Assembly (NCBI GenBank): GCA_002897695.1
Contig: BDTG01000011.1
Coordinates: 1 to 11,755 of the forward strand
Source of the DNA: a bacterium BMS3Abin14
GTDB lineage: Bacteria; BMS3Abin14
Direction: 5' to 3'
Length of the DNA stretch: 11,755 nt
Below the pieces are notes generated by a model, which did not search any database, was not told the origin of the DNA, and worked only from the letters and a program-made list of their open reading frames with translations. Made by a program: the position numbers and the translations under genes. Every line of letters begins with the position of its first letter. Position 1 is the stretch's first letter. This document shows, piece by piece, positions 1 to 6,554 of this stretch.

Positions 1-1044
1 GGAGAGCCCTCATCTGTGCTGAAGGAGATCCTCGTCGTCATCAAGGAACAGGCGAAAAACCAGCTTGGCCTCATCGAAGAGCTGCTGGATCTCACGAGGA
101 TCGAGGCAGGGGAGTTCCGTCTCAACAGGCAGCCTTGCGATATCGAGGCGCTCCTTGGAAAGGTGATCGAGGGGTTCGTGCCCAAGTTCGAGGAGAAGGG
201 AATAACCGCCAGTCTGGATGTTGCGAAAGACCTTCCCCAGACCCACTGGGATTATCAAAAGGTTCTGCAGGTTTTCCAGAATCTCGTGGATAATTCCCTC
301 AAATTTACCCCTGCGGGGGGATGGTTGGCGATAAGCGCCGTTTCAAAGAGCGATTTTATCGAGATCCGGGTAAGCGACAATGGGATCGGAATCCCGGGAG
401 GTAATATCGACCAGGTTTTCGACAGGTTTTATCAGGTGGACAGCTCGTCAACCAGAATGTTCGGTGGATCCGGTCTTGGTCTTTCAATCGTCAGGGAGAT
501 TGTTCTGGCCCACAAGGGGAAGATCTTCGTGGAAAGCCAGGAAGGGGAGGGTGCGACGTTTCTGGTCCTTCTGCCTGTGGGCTTGCCGGAGCGTTCCCAA
601 CACCCCGTTCGGGATGCCGGCCGGGATGAAAACGGTGCCGATGAAACACCCCATATTCCAGGAGGGAATGGTGAACTGATCCTCGTTGTGGACGATGACC
701 CGGCTTTCCTCCGCATGATGGAGACCATCCTGCCCAGGGAGGGCTATCGGGTCAAGGTGTCGGAACGGCCGGGTAACACGCTGGAACAGGTAAAAAAGGC
801 TAAAGTGGATATTGTCCTTCTCGACCTCATGATGCCGGGAATGGATGGATACGACGTGTGCAGAAAACTCAGGCGGGATCCCGACACATCTCACGTTCCG
901 ATCCTGATCGTATCCGCATCGGGAGGAGACGAGATTTCCCGGAAAATTAACGATGCCGGCGCCGATGATCATCTGACCAAACCGTTCGATCAGCAGGACA
1001 TCCTGAATCGGATTAGTGCCCTTTTGTCCAACAGGCCGGTGTAG
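1..1044 (+). CDS. Hybrid sensor histidine kinase/response regulator, 5'-truncated by window edge
   Basis: This is the C-terminal part of a two-component hybrid kinase. The frame is open from base 1, so a GTG at 16 is internal and the true start lies upstream. Order of domains: the second helix of the HisKA dimerisation domain (LIEELLDLTRIEAG, about 70-115); a HATPase_c domain with N box NLVDNSLKF (280-306), G1 box DNGIGI (376-393) and G2 box GGSGLGL (463-483); a linker of about 35 residues; and a receiver domain starting near 673 with acidic residues DDD at 691-699, phospho-acceptor Asp at 823-825 (LLDLMMPGMDG) and conserved Lys at 979-981 (LTKPF). The H box with the autophosphorylated His is not visible and should lie some 20-25 residues before the window. 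Sensor input is unknown for the same reason. The fused receiver implies a phosphorelay or a self-regulated kinase; no output domain follows it. Identification of the class is secure. Confidence 0.93.
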   Translation, partial: GEPSSVLKEILVVIKEQAKNQLGLIEELLDLTRIEAGEFRLNRQPCDIEALLGKVIEGFVPKFEEKGITASLDVAKDLPQTHWDYQKVLQVFQNLVDNSLKFTPAGGWLAISAVSKSDFIEIRVSDNGIGIPGGNIDQVFDRFYQVDSSSTRMFGGSGLGLSIVREIVLAHKGKIFVESQEGEGATFLVLLPVGLPERSQHPVRDAGRDENGADETPHIPGGNGELILVVDDDPAFLRMMETILPREGYRVKVSERPGNTLEQVKKAKVDIVLLDLMMPGMDGYDVCRKLRRDPDTSHVPILIVSASGGDEISRKINDAGADDHLTKPFDQQDILNRISALLSNRPV

Positions 1045-1071
1045 GAAATATCAACGCGCCGGGATAAAGAA

Positions 1072-1107
1072 TGTCATTGCGAACGGGTTAACATGTGAAG
1101 CAATCTC
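1072..1107 (+). repeat. Dispersed 36-bp repeat, TGTCATTGCGA...GCAATC type, copy 1
   Basis: It begins TGTCATTGCGAAC and ends GAAGCAATCTC. ATTGC (1076-1080) and GCAAT (1100-1104) form an inverted pair around a 19-nt centre containing GTTAAC. A second copy lies inverted at 4172-4207: the first 11 bases are identical, the ATTGC/GCAAT spacing is identical, and I count 25 of 36 matches. From memory, elements beginning TGTCATTGCGAGC and ending GCAATCTC are scattered through intergenic DNA of many deltaproteobacterial and related genomes. This copy covers the GTG start proposed for the next gene. Confidence 0.7.
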
Positions 1108-2495
1108 GAAGATTCGAAGCCTTAATGCAGGGTCTTATTTTCGATGTGGCCCCAATCGCCCAGCGCCTGGGGCTTCGCGTTTTCATCGTCGGGGGTGTCG
1201 TGCGGGATCTGATCGAGGGCAAGCCTGTTGCAGGCGAATGGGACCTGGTGGTCATGGGTGGAATGGGCACAGGGGCCCGGCGGCTGGCGGAGCGGTTGTC
1301 CGCGGCATGGAAGTGGAAAAGCCCGGTCTCATTTCCCCGCTTCGGCACCTACCTGGTATCAGGTCCGCACGGTGTCGTGGAACTGGCCCAGTCCGAACTT
1401 CGCATCGGAAGCGCCATACGTTCCTCCGACCCCATCATCCAGGATGCCCATTCCAGGGATTTTACCCTGAACGCCCTTTACGTCGAACTGGATGTGGAGG
1501 GCGCCGGGGCGGCGGACGGTTTCAAGGTTATCGACCCCACAGGGCTGGGGATTGATGACCTTAACTCTGGAATTCTCAGGACGCCGGGTCCCCCGCGGGC
1601 GACCCTGGGGGATGATCCTGTAAGAATTCTCCGTGCCGCCCGGCTCTGCGCAACCCACGGGTACCGTACCGCCCGGCCTATCACACGGGCTGCCCGAGGT
1701 GCGGCTCACCTTCTCAGGGATGTTTCCGTGGAACGCGTTCTCGCGGAGATGAACAAACTTCTCCTGGGCTCCAGGCCGTCCAATGGCCTGGTGCGTCTCG
1801 AAAAATGGGGCGTTTTCAGGGTCCTCATGCCCGAGGTCCAGGCCATGGTGGGGTTCATGCAGCGCACTCCCCATCATTTTCCCGATCTCTGGCGCCACAC
1901 TCTTCGGGTCGTGGACCGTACATCCCCTGACCTGGCCCTCAGGTGGGCAGCCCTCCTGCACGATTGCGGCAAACCCGCTGTCAGAACCACCGACGGAAGC
2001 GTGGACAGGTATTTAGGCCACGAGAGAGCCGGATCAGAACTGGCTGTCCAGCTGGTCGAAAGGCTCCGCATGGGGAAAAACCTGACCAGGGAGGTTGCGG
2101 GACTGGTCGGGCTTCATATGGTTCACTACACCGACCGTTGGACGGATCGGGCGGTGCGGAAATTTATCGTCCGCAGCGGCGGCCTCCTTCCAAAACTCCT
2201 GGACCTGCTTGAGGCCGACTCCAGATCCCTGCGGCTCAGGGCGGATAAACTTCACGCCGTCGGGAAACTGAGGGACAGGGTCAGGAACATGAAGGCGGCG
2301 ATGCCCTCCCCCGAATCCCCGTTGAGCGGCTTACAGATAATGGATATCCTGAACATAGGCCCCGGGCCCGAGGTCGGTATGGCAAAAACCGCCCTGGTCA
2401 ATGCCGTCCTAAACGGGGATATTCCTCTGGAAGCCGGGGGCGCCGGGAAATTTCTGGTCAGCTGGTGGAAAGGAGGCGGCGGTAAGCTGTCGTAA
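1095..2495 (+). CDS. CCA-adding/poly(A) polymerase-family tRNA nucleotidyltransferase with HD domain
   Basis: Members of this class II nucleotidyltransferase family add or repair the 3' CCA of tRNA in the cytoplasm, or polyadenylate RNA. Visible motifs: GGVVRD (residues 33-38), the metal-binding pair as EWD (48-50), RDFTLNA (121-127), DDPVRILRAAR (173-183), the SVERVLAEMNKLL helix (211-223), then an HD-type domain with H268, HD 289-290 and H309. Length (466 aa) fits the HD-containing bacterial type. The usual DxD metal pair reads E-x-D here, a conservative but unusual change. The GTG start at 1095 lies inside a dispersed repeat and has no clear Shine-Dalgarno sequence; ATG at 1125 (residue 11) is an equally credible start and still leaves 18 residues before the VFIVGG strand. 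The 3' end overlaps the convergent gene by 38 bp. CCA-adding, A-adding and poly(A) activities cannot be separated from sequence alone. Confidence 0.9.
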   Translation: MKQSRRFEALMQGLIFDVAPIAQRLGLRVFIVGGVVRDLIEGKPVAGEWDLVVMGGMGTGARRLAERLSAAWKWKSPVSFPRFGTYLVSGPHGVVELAQSELRIGSAIRSSDPIIQDAHSRDFTLNALYVELDVEGAGAADGFKVIDPTGLGIDDLNSGILRTPGPPRATLGDDPVRILRAARLCATHGYRTARPITRAARGAAHLLRDVSVERVLAEMNKLLLGSRPSNGLVRLEKWGVFRVLMPEVQAMVGFMQRTPHHFPDLWRHTLRVVDRTSPDLALRWAALLHDCGKPAVRTTDGSVDRYLGHERAGSELAVQLVERLRMGKNLTREVAGLVGLHMVHYTDRWTDRAVRKFIVRSGGLLPKLLDLLEADSRSLRLRADKLHAVGKLRDRVRNMKAAMPSPESPLSGLQIMDILNIGPGPEVGMAKTALVNAVLNGDIPLEAGGAGKFLVSWWKGGGGKLS

Positions 2496-4029
2496 CAATC
2501 TTTTCACCGGAAAGCCGGGCGTCAATATCCAGTTTCCGGTCCTTCGAAATTTCATCGGGGGGAATCGCAGCCTTGATCTGGTCTGCCAGAATCTCCTCCC
2601 TCCCGTCCGACACGGAAGTCTCCTGCAGCCTTTGCCGCAGGCGGGATCGAAGAAGCTGTTCATCCGCGTTCAGGTAGATGAAAATACAATGCGAACCAGT
2701 CTTTCGGGCGGTTTCTGTGGCCAGGCTTCGGTATCCGGGGTTCAAAAAAGTTCCATCCAGGATGACGGAAGCGCCCGATTTCAGGAGGGCCTCCGACCGG
2801 GCTGAAAGCTCCCTGTACGTCCTGTCTGTAAATTCACTGGAGTAGATGTCACCGCCATAGGGCACGTGCTTGCTCTCGAGGGGATCCATCCCGGCCAGTT
2901 CCTTCCTGACCCTGTCCGTGGAGATCACCTCAAGATCGAATTTTTCCGCAAGCCCCGCGGCGAGGGATGACTTGCCTGATCCCATGAGCCCGCAGGTGAT
3001 GATAAGGCCGGGGGGCGTTATTGCCCTGGCCAACTCCCCTGCCAGGTGAAAGAATCCCCTCGCATCCTCGGCCGCTCTTTGGGCCTCTTTTTCGTTTACG
3101 TCAGGATCCCTGGACCGGAAGCCCTCCACCTTGCCCCTCACCACCGCGCGGTAACAGGCATAAAAATTGTAGAGCGCCTCCGTCCCCCCCTGACCGGTGA
3201 ACTCCAGGTATTTCCGGGTGTAAAGGTCGGCCAGGTCCTTCCGGCCTTTCATCCTCAGGTCCATGGCAAGGAATGCCGCGTCGCACAGGACATCCGAGTA
3301 GCGAAACCGTCTGTTGAACTCGATGCAATCGTAGATCTGGATATCCCCGGTGAGGCAGATATGCTGGGTGTGAAGGTCCCCGTGCCCGTCCCGTATCCAT
3401 CCCTCGCTCTCCCTCCGCAAGAAAAGCTCCCGATTGACGTCCCTGAAAGTCCGGGTGAAATCGGCAAGCAGATCGAACGTTGCCTGGGAGAGGGTGTGGC
3501 CGATGTAGGGTTGGATCTGCTCGAAATTCTCCTCCGTATTGGTATGTATCGCATCGGATCCGCCAATGCGGGTGATTTCGGGGGAAGTGGCTGCCTGAAG
3601 GTGAAAACGGGCGACCTTGGCCGCAACCCGCTCGATCATTTCCGGGGTAACCTCATGCTTTTCCAACAGAATCGGGAGGAGCCGATCCTCCTGGAGACGA
3701 TTCATGAGTACAGCGTAATCCAGGGCAGGGCCGGAACCCCCAAACCGCAGGAGGTCTCCTTCCTCGGTAACGGGAAGAACCCCCAGGTAGAGATCGGGGC
3801 TAAGCCGCCTGTTCAATTCAACCTCTTCCGTGCAGAACCGGAGCCTTTTTTCAGGAGTGGTGAAATCCAGAAACCCGAAATCCACCGGCTTTTTCACCTT
3901 GTAAACCCGATTCTCCGTGATGAAGATGACCGAAATGTGGGTCTGAACCACGCGGATGTCCCTGGTTGTTTCCGGGAATGCCTCCGGTCTTGAAAGCTCC
4001 CTGATGAGCCTTTCGGTCGGTATGTTCAA
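2458..4029 (-). CDS. Two-domain protein: APH-like kinase fused to P-loop (AAA_33-type) kinase
   Basis: A 523-residue protein joining two phosphotransferase folds. The N-terminal half resembles the COG2187/aminoglycoside phosphotransferase superfamily: nucleotide-binding Lys in VYKVKKPVDFGFLDF (42-56), catalytic loop HGDLHTQH (216-223) and metal-binding IYDCIEFN (232-239). The C-terminal third is a P-loop kinase: Walker A GLMGSGKSS (347-355), an STDRVRKEL segment (370-378) and Walker B-like VILDGTF (422-428), as in COG0645. This fusion recurs in bacteria, but I know of no established substrate; an antibiotic-resistance role should not be assumed. The start is TTG at 4029. No in-frame ATG lies near it, and the LIRELSRPEAFP...VVQTHIS stretch just after the start is typical of the family. 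GGAGG lies 5 nt upstream of the TTG, inside the neighbouring C/G-rich repeat. The 3' end overlaps the tRNA nucleotidyltransferase tail to tail. Confidence 0.88.
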   Translation of the reverse strand: MNIPTERLIRELSRPEAFPETTRDIRVVQTHISVIFITENRVYKVKKPVDFGFLDFTTPEKRLRFCTEEVELNRRLSPDLYLGVLPVTEEGDLLRFGGSGPALDYAVLMNRLQEDRLLPILLEKHEVTPEMIERVAAKVARFHLQAATSPEITRIGGSDAIHTNTEENFEQIQPYIGHTLSQATFDLLADFTRTFRDVNRELFLRRESEGWIRDGHGDLHTQHICLTGDIQIYDCIEFNRRFRYSDVLCDAAFLAMDLRMKGRKDLADLYTRKYLEFTGQGGTEALYNFYACYRAVVRGKVEGFRSRDPDVNEKEAQRAAEDARGFFHLAGELARAITPPGLIITCGLMGSGKSSLAAGLAEKFDLEVISTDRVRKELAGMDPLESKHVPYGGDIYSSEFTDRTYRELSARSEALLKSGASVILDGTFLNPGYRSLATETARKTGSHCIFIYLNADEQLLRSRLRQRLQETSVSDGREEILADQIKAAIPPDEISKDRKLDIDARLSGEKIVTTAYRRLLSTS

Positions 4030-4030
4030 A

Positions 4031-4070
4031 TCACCCTCCCCCAGCCCCTCCCCTCGAGGGAGGGGGGGAA
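4031..4070 (+). repeat. C/G-rich palindromic dispersed repeat, copy 1
   Basis: It starts TCACCCTCCCC and contains CCCCTCCCCTCGAGGGAGGGG, a strong dyad centred on CTCGAG. Further copies lie at 6510-6549 (inverted) and 6555-6596 (same orientation, first 11 bases identical and the CCCCTCCCCTC/GGGAGGGG core shared). On the minus strand the left edge reads GGGAGGGTGAT immediately before the TTG start of the two-domain kinase, so the repeat apparently supplies its ribosome binding site. Confidence 0.7.
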
Positions 4071-4171
4071 CTAATGGCCCTCTGTGTACCCTACTTAACC
4101 CTGTGAACCCTGTGTTAAAGGCTTTTCAGCTTCCGTCTTCGTTCTTCGAACTTTGCCGCGACAGGTCGCCC

Positions 4172-4207
4172 GGGATTGCCGCGCACAGTTATCTGCTCGC
4201 AATGACA
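4172..4207 (-). repeat. Dispersed 36-bp repeat, TGTCATTGCGA...GCAATC type, copy 2
   Basis: Read on the minus strand it begins TGTCATTGCGAGC and ends GGCAATCCC. The distance from the first base to GCAAT is 28 nt, exactly as in copy 1 at 1072-1107. GCAAT/ATTGC (4199-4203 and 4175-4179) can pair. This copy is closer to the form I recall from other genomes (GAGC after TGTCATTGC) than copy 1 is. Confidence 0.72.
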
Positions 4208-4221
4208 TGAGCGGCGTCACG

Positions 4222-4252
4222 CTTTTCCACGTTGGACGTTGGACATTGGACC
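4222..4252 (+). repeat. TTGGAC heptamer dispersed element, copy 1
   Basis: It contains three tandem heptamers TTGGACN (4232-4252, ending G, A and C). The segment 4222-4243 matches the reverse complement of 6618-6639 at 19 of 22 positions by my alignment, so this is a dispersed element and not a chance run. The TTG triplets create the spurious upstream start at 4239. Confidence 0.65.
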
Positions 4253-4275
4253 CTGGGTTCCAGATGCCTCGACAC

Positions 4276-4306
4276 TTCGATACCTCCATACCTGTTTTAT
4301 AACAGG
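4276..4306 (+). promoter_or_regulatory. Possible promoter with overlapping perfect dyad
   Basis: CCTGTTTTATAACAGG at 4291-4306 is a perfect inverted repeat (6-bp arms, TTAT centre). It contains TATAAC (4298-4303), five of six matches to a sigma-70 -10 box. A weak -35, TTCGAT, lies 16 bp upstream at 4276-4281. A dyad sitting on the -10 is the usual geometry of a repressor operator. The start codon at 4386 would leave a leader of about 75 nt. The -35 is poor, so the promoter call is tentative; the dyad itself is certain. Confidence 0.35.
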
Positions 4307-4385
4307 ACCGGTGGTTTTATTGCAATGTCCACGGCTTGCTGTTAGGCTTCGGATAGACCATCTGCGAGGGTATTTGGATAACGCT

Positions 4386-5249
4386 ATGGAACGTTTTCTC
4401 AGATTGATGCATATTCTGCTCGTCAGGAAATTGGCGGTCAGGGCTCGTCAAGTGGTCGGGGAGACCTCGGTATCCCACAATCATACCATGGTGCTTTACC
4501 TCCTGAGCAGGGAGTTTGTGGCCCTCGGTCCGGACCTCGTTCCCTATTTTCTGCGCGAGATTCTCGTCGGTTCCGGGCGCAGGACCCGGGGCTATGCGGA
4601 GTTTCTTCAGCATGTGGGTGACATGCGGGGGGTGGCCCGATTCGCGGGGAACGCTTTCATGAGTTCTGTCCTCCAGCGATGCCGCCGCCTTCGGATGGAC
4701 GAGGTGACGGAACTGCTCGCGTCCCCCCGCCCCCTGATGCGGATCTACCATTCCGGGGATGTGGAGAGTCGAACACCGGACCAGGATTACATCCCCCTTG
4801 GGGTCAGAAAGTCACTGGCGCGAAGGCCAAACCCCCATACCATCGAAAAACTTTCCATGGAACAGGATCCCCAGGTCGTCAGGAACCTGCTTTCAAATCC
4901 CCGGATAACCGAGGAGATTGTCATCAAAATGGCATCCCTCCGTCCAACGGGCCAGGAGGTTTTGAGCGAGATTTTCAACAATCACAGGTGGTCTGCGAGA
5001 TATCGGGTGCGCAAGGCCCTGGTGTTCAATCCGTATACGCTGCCCCGCGTCGCTCATGCCCTTCTTCCCATGCTCATGCTGAGCGATCTTATGGATATCT
5101 CCATGGGCCGCACCCTCCATCACAGCGTCAGGAACGCGGCCAAGCGTTTCATCATGCTCAGAATCTCGGATATGGGCCCGACCGAGAAAGAGCAGTTCTC
5201 CAAGAGCAATGCGGCACGGTTGAAGAGTATTTTCCTGGAAACCGGGTAA
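4386..5249 (+). CDS. Unrecognised alpha-helical repeat protein (HEAT/LRV-like)
   Basis: A 287-residue, probably cytoplasmic protein with no signal peptide. I do not recognise a named family. The C-terminal half has imperfect helical units of the HEAT or leucine-rich-variant kind: VRKSLARRPNPHTIEKL, then MEQDPQVVRNLLSNPRITEEIV, then RVRKALVFNPYTLPRVAHAL, each with a small residue-Asn-Pro turn followed by an amphipathic helix. Such solenoids usually bind proteins or serve as scaffolds; no catalytic motif is visible. The N-terminal half is basic and helical (MERFLRLMHILLVRKLAVRARQ). ATG at 4386 is chosen because the 49 residues before it in the same frame derive from a dispersed repeat and leader; a modest GGA lies 8 nt upstream. 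A dyad at 4291-4306 may regulate it. The gene stands alone: the next gene is convergent from the opposite strand. Confidence 0.75.
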   Translation: MERFLRLMHILLVRKLAVRARQVVGETSVSHNHTMVLYLLSREFVALGPDLVPYFLREILVGSGRRTRGYAEFLQHVGDMRGVARFAGNAFMSSVLQRCRRLRMDEVTELLASPRPLMRIYHSGDVESRTPDQDYIPLGVRKSLARRPNPHTIEKLSMEQDPQVVRNLLSNPRITEEIVIKMASLRPTGQEVLSEIFNNHRWSARYRVRKALVFNPYTLPRVAHALLPMLMLSDLMDISMGRTLHHSVRNAAKRFIMLRISDMGPTEKEQFSKSNAARLKSIFLETG

Positions 5250-5336
5250 GATTAGCAAACGCAAAGCTACAGCGACGGCCGGTGACACCCTGTGCTAAAT
5301 TGGCTTTATCCCGCGGACCGCGGAAGATTCTCACCC

Positions 5337-5546
5337 TCAGGAAAAGCCGCCGTGGGATGAATGTCCGCAGCCACCACCGCCCGATGCCGGGGAGCCGCCT
5401 CCGGAGGAGGAAAAAATTGAGAGCAGCTTCTCGGGCCCCGGCCGGCTGCACTTGGGGCATTGCAGGCCGGAACCGTCCTCATTAACGCCGGTAATCGTCT
5501 CGAACTGGTGTCCGCAATTTTTACAGCGGAATTCGAAGATGGGCAT
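5337..5546 (-). CDS. FmdB-family zinc ribbon protein
   Basis: A 69-residue protein whose N-terminus is the FmdB/CxxC regulatory-type zinc ribbon: MPIFEFRCKNCGHQFE followed by QCPKC, giving Zn ligands C8, C11, C30 and C33. The tail is rich in Gly and Ser and ends GGGGCGHSSHGGFS, adding one Cys and two His that could bind metal. The family was named from a methylotroph formamidase/amidase regulator, but for most members, including this one, the function is unknown. It begins 7 bp after the trxB stop on the same strand, with a weak AGG about 12 nt upstream that overlaps the end of trxB, so the two are probably cotranscribed. A short CCGCGGtCCGCGG dyad lies 3' of the stop, without a T-run, so no terminator is called. 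Confidence 0.88.
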   Translation of the reverse strand: MPIFEFRCKNCGHQFETITGVNEDGSGLQCPKCSRPGPEKLLSIFSSSGGGSPASGGGGCGHSSHGGFS

Positions 5547-5553
5547 GATTTAA

Positions 5554-6486
5554 TCAACCTTTCTTTTCTTCAAGATATTTATACACGTTGACAGCTGCCG
5601 TGGCGCCGTCGCCGATAGCGCTGGATACCTGCCGGATAGACCCGGACCGTACATCTCCTGCCGCGAAAAGGCCAGGGACCGAGGAGGCCATGCCTATATC
5701 GGTTTTGATGTAACCCTTCCCGTCCTTTTTTGCCATGTCTCCGAGGAACTCCGTCTGCGGTGTTATCCCGACGTAGATGAACACCCCATCCGCACTGAGA
5801 ATTCGTGTCTGTCCCGTTTTGACACCTTCTAAAAGGAGTTCTTTAACCTCGTCCTCGCCCCTGATCTCCTTGAGCACAGAATTCCACTCCATGGTGATCT
5901 TTTCGTTTTCAAGCGCCCTGTCCCGTACTACAGGGACGGCGCGTAAAGCGTCCCGTCGATGGATAATGTGAACCTTCGAGGCGAAGCGGACCAGAAACAG
6001 GGCCTCCTCCACTGCGGAATCCCCACCCCCCACGACGGCCACGATCCTGTCACGGTAAAGGGCCCCATCGCAGGTTGCGCAATAGGAGACGCCCCTTCCG
6101 GTGAGCCTGTCCTCTCCCGGGACACCGAGCTTGTCGGGGGAGGCGCCCGTCGTTACTATAACCGAACGTGTGTTCCTGGGGCCCGCATCCGTGTCCAGTG
6201 TAAATACGTCCCCATTCAGCTTAAGGCTGTTTACGGACACGGACTGAATCTTCAGGCCGAAGTTCTCGGCCTGTTTCCTCATCAGGTCCGACAGATCAAA
6301 ACCGCCGATGCCGTCCGGAAAGCCGGGATAGTTTTCGAGGTTGAAAGTAGTGAGCATCTGTCCGCCATGGGCTGCCTTCTCGAGGAGAATAACGTCCATT
6401 TTCGCGCGGGAGGCGTAAAGGCCTGCGGCAAGGCCCGCGGGCCCTCCCCCGATGATGATCAGATCATATGTCCCTTTAGATTCCAT
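5554..6486 (-). CDS. trxB: Thioredoxin-disulfide reductase
   Basis: A 310-residue low-molecular-weight thioredoxin reductase, which passes electrons from NADPH through FAD and a redox-active disulfide to thioredoxin in the cytoplasm. Motifs: FAD-binding GGGPAG (13-18), redox centre CATC (136-139), NADPH-binding GGGDSAVEEA (153-162) and HRRDALRA (176-183, whose Arg residues normally contact the 2'-phosphate), and the C-terminal FAD motif LFAAGDVRSG...RQVSSAIGDGATAA. All key residues are present and the length is normal. The frame is open upstream to a GTG at 6558, but the extra 24 residues (including PPSRSSPLKGEEGY) are translated from the C/G-rich repeat, so ATG at 6486 is the start. It has only a weak AGAGA about 9 nt upstream. 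The FmdB-type gene follows after 7 bp. Confidence 0.94.
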   Translation of the reverse strand: MESKGTYDLIIIGGGPAGLAAGLYASRAKMDVILLEKAAHGGQMLTTFNLENYPGFPDGIGGFDLSDLMRKQAENFGLKIQSVSVNSLKLNGDVFTLDTDAGPRNTRSVIVTTGASPDKLGVPGEDRLTGRGVSYCATCDGALYRDRIVAVVGGGDSAVEEALFLVRFASKVHIIHRRDALRAVPVVRDRALENEKITMEWNSVLKEIRGEDEVKELLLEGVKTGQTRILSADGVFIYVGITPQTEFLGDMAKKDGKGYIKTDIGMASSVPGLFAAGDVRSGSIRQVSSAIGDGATAAVNVYKYLEEKKG

Positions 6487-6509
6487 TAACGTAAGTCTCT
6501 CTGCATATC

Positions 6510-6549
6510 CTTCTTCCCCCTTGAGGGGGGAAGATCGAGATGGGGGTGA
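6510..6549 (-). repeat. C/G-rich palindromic dispersed repeat, copy 2
   Basis: Read on the minus strand it begins TCACCCCCATCTCGATC and continues into CCCCTCAAGGGGG. It is the most diverged of the three copies. It faces copy 3 head to head. Confidence 0.62.
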
Positions 6550-6554
6550 ATATG

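Larger units (their letters stand above)
4071..4385. other. Gene-free repeat mosaic between divergent genes
   Basis: I see no credible gene in this 315-bp stretch. From left to right it holds: a CTCTGTGT...CCCTGTGAACCCTGTG segment with short internal repetition (4080-4113); the inverted second copy of the 36-bp repeat (4172-4207); a TTGGAC heptamer element (4222-4252); and a perfect dyad with a possible promoter (4276-4306), followed by the leader of the gene that starts at 4386. The plus-strand reading frame is open from a TTG at 4239, but residues 1-49 of that frame come from the heptamer repeat and leader. Confidence 0.65.

Noticed and set aside
3046-3993. Open frame of 315 codons on the plus strand
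   Set aside because: It is fully antisense to the two-domain kinase, whose catalytic and P-loop motifs are intact; the antisense translation is compositionally odd and has no recognisable domain.
2458-4029. Aminoglycoside resistance gene
   Set aside because: The APH-like fold covers many small-molecule and protein kinases; the COG2187-type N-terminus and P-loop fusion are not those of known resistance enzymes.
4095-4289. 64-codon minus-strand frame in the intergenic region
   Set aside because: It is made almost entirely of the 36-bp and TTGGAC repeats; its translation has no domain character.
4239-4385. N-terminal extension of 49 residues on the helical-repeat protein from TTG 4239
   Set aside because: It is translated from the TTGGAC repeat, the dyad and the leader; no Shine-Dalgarno sequence precedes the TTG, and ATG 4386 gives a natural start.
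5250-5336. Rho-independent terminator between the convergent helical-repeat and FmdB-type genes
   Set aside because: The only dyad, CCGCGGACCGCGG, has a one-base centre and no adjacent T-run on either strand.
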